64,000 nt of DNA from NCBI RefSeq assembly GCF_030704535.1, contig NC_081817.1:1317001-1381000 (forward strand). Reading direction: 5' to 3'. Below the pieces are notes generated by a model. That model saw only the letters and a program-made list of their open reading frames with translations. It searched no databases and was not told the DNA's origin. A program made the position numbers and the translations under genes. This DNA comes from Vitis vinifera. Its lineage: Eukaryota > Streptophyta > Magnoliopsida > Vitales > Vitaceae. Every line of letters begins with the position of its first letter. Position 1 is the stretch's first letter. Positions 62,900 to 64,000 of this stretch are shown in pieces.

Positions 62900-64000
62900 T
62901 TAGCGATGTGATCCCATGGGACGCGTCGCATGATAGAGTAAAGTACGGCCGAGCTTATAAAATGGGCTTGCTTTTAAGACCATCTGTTGGGCCTCCGTAG
63001 GCCCATTAACACAATGAGAGGCCCACCTGCAATATCCTTTTATGAAAAATGATTTGAATTTTTCTTTCAAAACACTCAAATTTGGTTATCCCACATACAG
63101 AATCAAATGGAAGTATTTTTTCTTTTAGATTATTTATTTTTAATATAATTTCGTAGAAGCAGAAGCTGGTGTTGTTAATTTTGAGTTCCAAATTACCTTA
63201 ATAATAATCTCGAAGCATGTTAGGATGATAATGAGACGGGTTTTGTGTACTTATTAAGGATGAATCTAGATTTTTTTTTAATACCCATTTGGTTTCGGGG
63301 CGAGTTCAAGCATTACCATTGCCTTGTCCCACCTCACCTCTCTTTGATTATATTCATTTTCCTTTCCGTTCGTGCATTTTCTCAAGAGCCAAACGGAAGT
63401 TTACCAATTTTTCTTGGCAATGCATATATTTCAGAACAAGTACTCTATATGATACTTGGAAGTTTCCTTTGTGGATCATAACATTCATTGTGAGAAGAAT
63501 ACAAGATTGGCCTCCCTTCATGGAGTCTGCAATTTATGAAAGGAAGCCATGAAAGCAACTCTCCTCCACACGTTGCTATAAGCGTATACAACAAAACAAA
63601 TCAAGAAAAAAGGACAAGGAAAGTCCAGTTTTTGGCCATGGAATCATCCCCTTCATCTCGAGAACAGCCTAGTGAAAAAATTTCCGGAATTAGACTTCTC
63701 TAGACATGCCACATGAACATATCTTCCAAACTTGTCCACCTGCCTGGGTTCCCCTCTGGTGTCCTCCTTGCATACTTTGCAGGTTTTATCGACCCAACCC
63801 TCCTCGACGTATTGTCCATCCACTGATTTCAAGCAAGACTGAATTGATCAAAACCGGTTTGCAGGAAACTTTGAGGAAAATCAAACATGGAAAGATTGGT
63901 AATGCAGGCTCATTTGCATAGCAGCACAGCAACTGCTAGGGTGCTGCAACTGCTAGGAAATGAGCATGCTTCTATGTTTACTTGTGATGATTCAATTAGC
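62900..64000. other. Upstream flank of ETG1, no gene seen
   Basis: Contains GGGCCT and TGGGCC boxes at 62,960-63,025 (GGGCTTG, TTGGGCCTCC, GGCCCATT, GGCCCACC), typical of promoters of growth-related plant genes. From 63,030 on I find no coding exon with family resemblance. A possible repeat edge lies near 63,290 (TTTGGTTTCGGGGCGAGTTC). A neighbouring gene may begin past the window. Confidence 0.4.

Noticed and set aside
63245-63552. Overlapping 78- and 87-codon frames upstream of ETG1
   Set aside because: No family resemblance and no splice-consistent context; they may belong to a decayed repeat.

Overview
This is a plant nuclear window from a eudicot, most likely grapevine (Vitis) or a close relative. 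The genes are split by AT-rich GT-AG introns, the intergenic DNA is very AT-rich with many small inverted-repeat elements, and an L1-type LINE sits inside an intron. The species call is inference; the eudicot call rests on protein similarity and gene structure.

Layout. A small candidate gene of unknown function lies at about 0.9-2.7 kb (+). Then come four clear genes on the + strand: a plastid-type HAD-superfamily protein with a changed nucleophile motif (5.2-11.3 kb), plastid uroporphyrinogen III decarboxylase with a required GC-AG intron (12.8-17.0 kb), an intronless CBL-interacting protein kinase with a polyglutamine tail (20.7-22.1 kb) and, after 13 kb of repeats, the intronless AZG1-type purine permease (35.6-37.3 kb). 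The phosphoglucan phosphatase LSF2 follows at 42.6-45.1 kb (+). Two minus-strand genes finish the window: a 13-exon TLC (ATP/ADP-translocase-like) membrane protein (46.1-56.8 kb) and ETG1, the MCM-binding protein (57.6-62.8 kb). I joined the multi-exon genes by splice-site and frame reading; every junction is in phase.

The 22-42 kb stretch is the accessory part. It holds at least two long, diverged direct copies of the DNA upstream of the permease gene (27.0-30.9 and 31.2-35.4 kb), a third partial copy at 23.4-25.1 kb, and an inverted copy at 38.1-38.9 kb that still carries a decayed 5' end of the permease gene. This points to repeated local duplication of the AZG1 locus followed by loss of the extra genes.

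The TLC gene carries a 4.8 kb antisense L1 LINE with a 14-bp target-site duplication. Its ORF2 is broken by five amber codons and two frameshifts, and its reverse transcriptase contains a run of 32 G. The ETG1 promoter holds an ideal E2F site, which fits the known E2F control of this gene.

The genes do not form one pathway; they are ordinary housekeeping, metabolic and signalling genes. From memory, their Arabidopsis counterparts lie in two clusters (At3g10940-10970 and At2g40490-40550), so the window looks like an unfractionated ancestral block. I saw no clearly new biological system.
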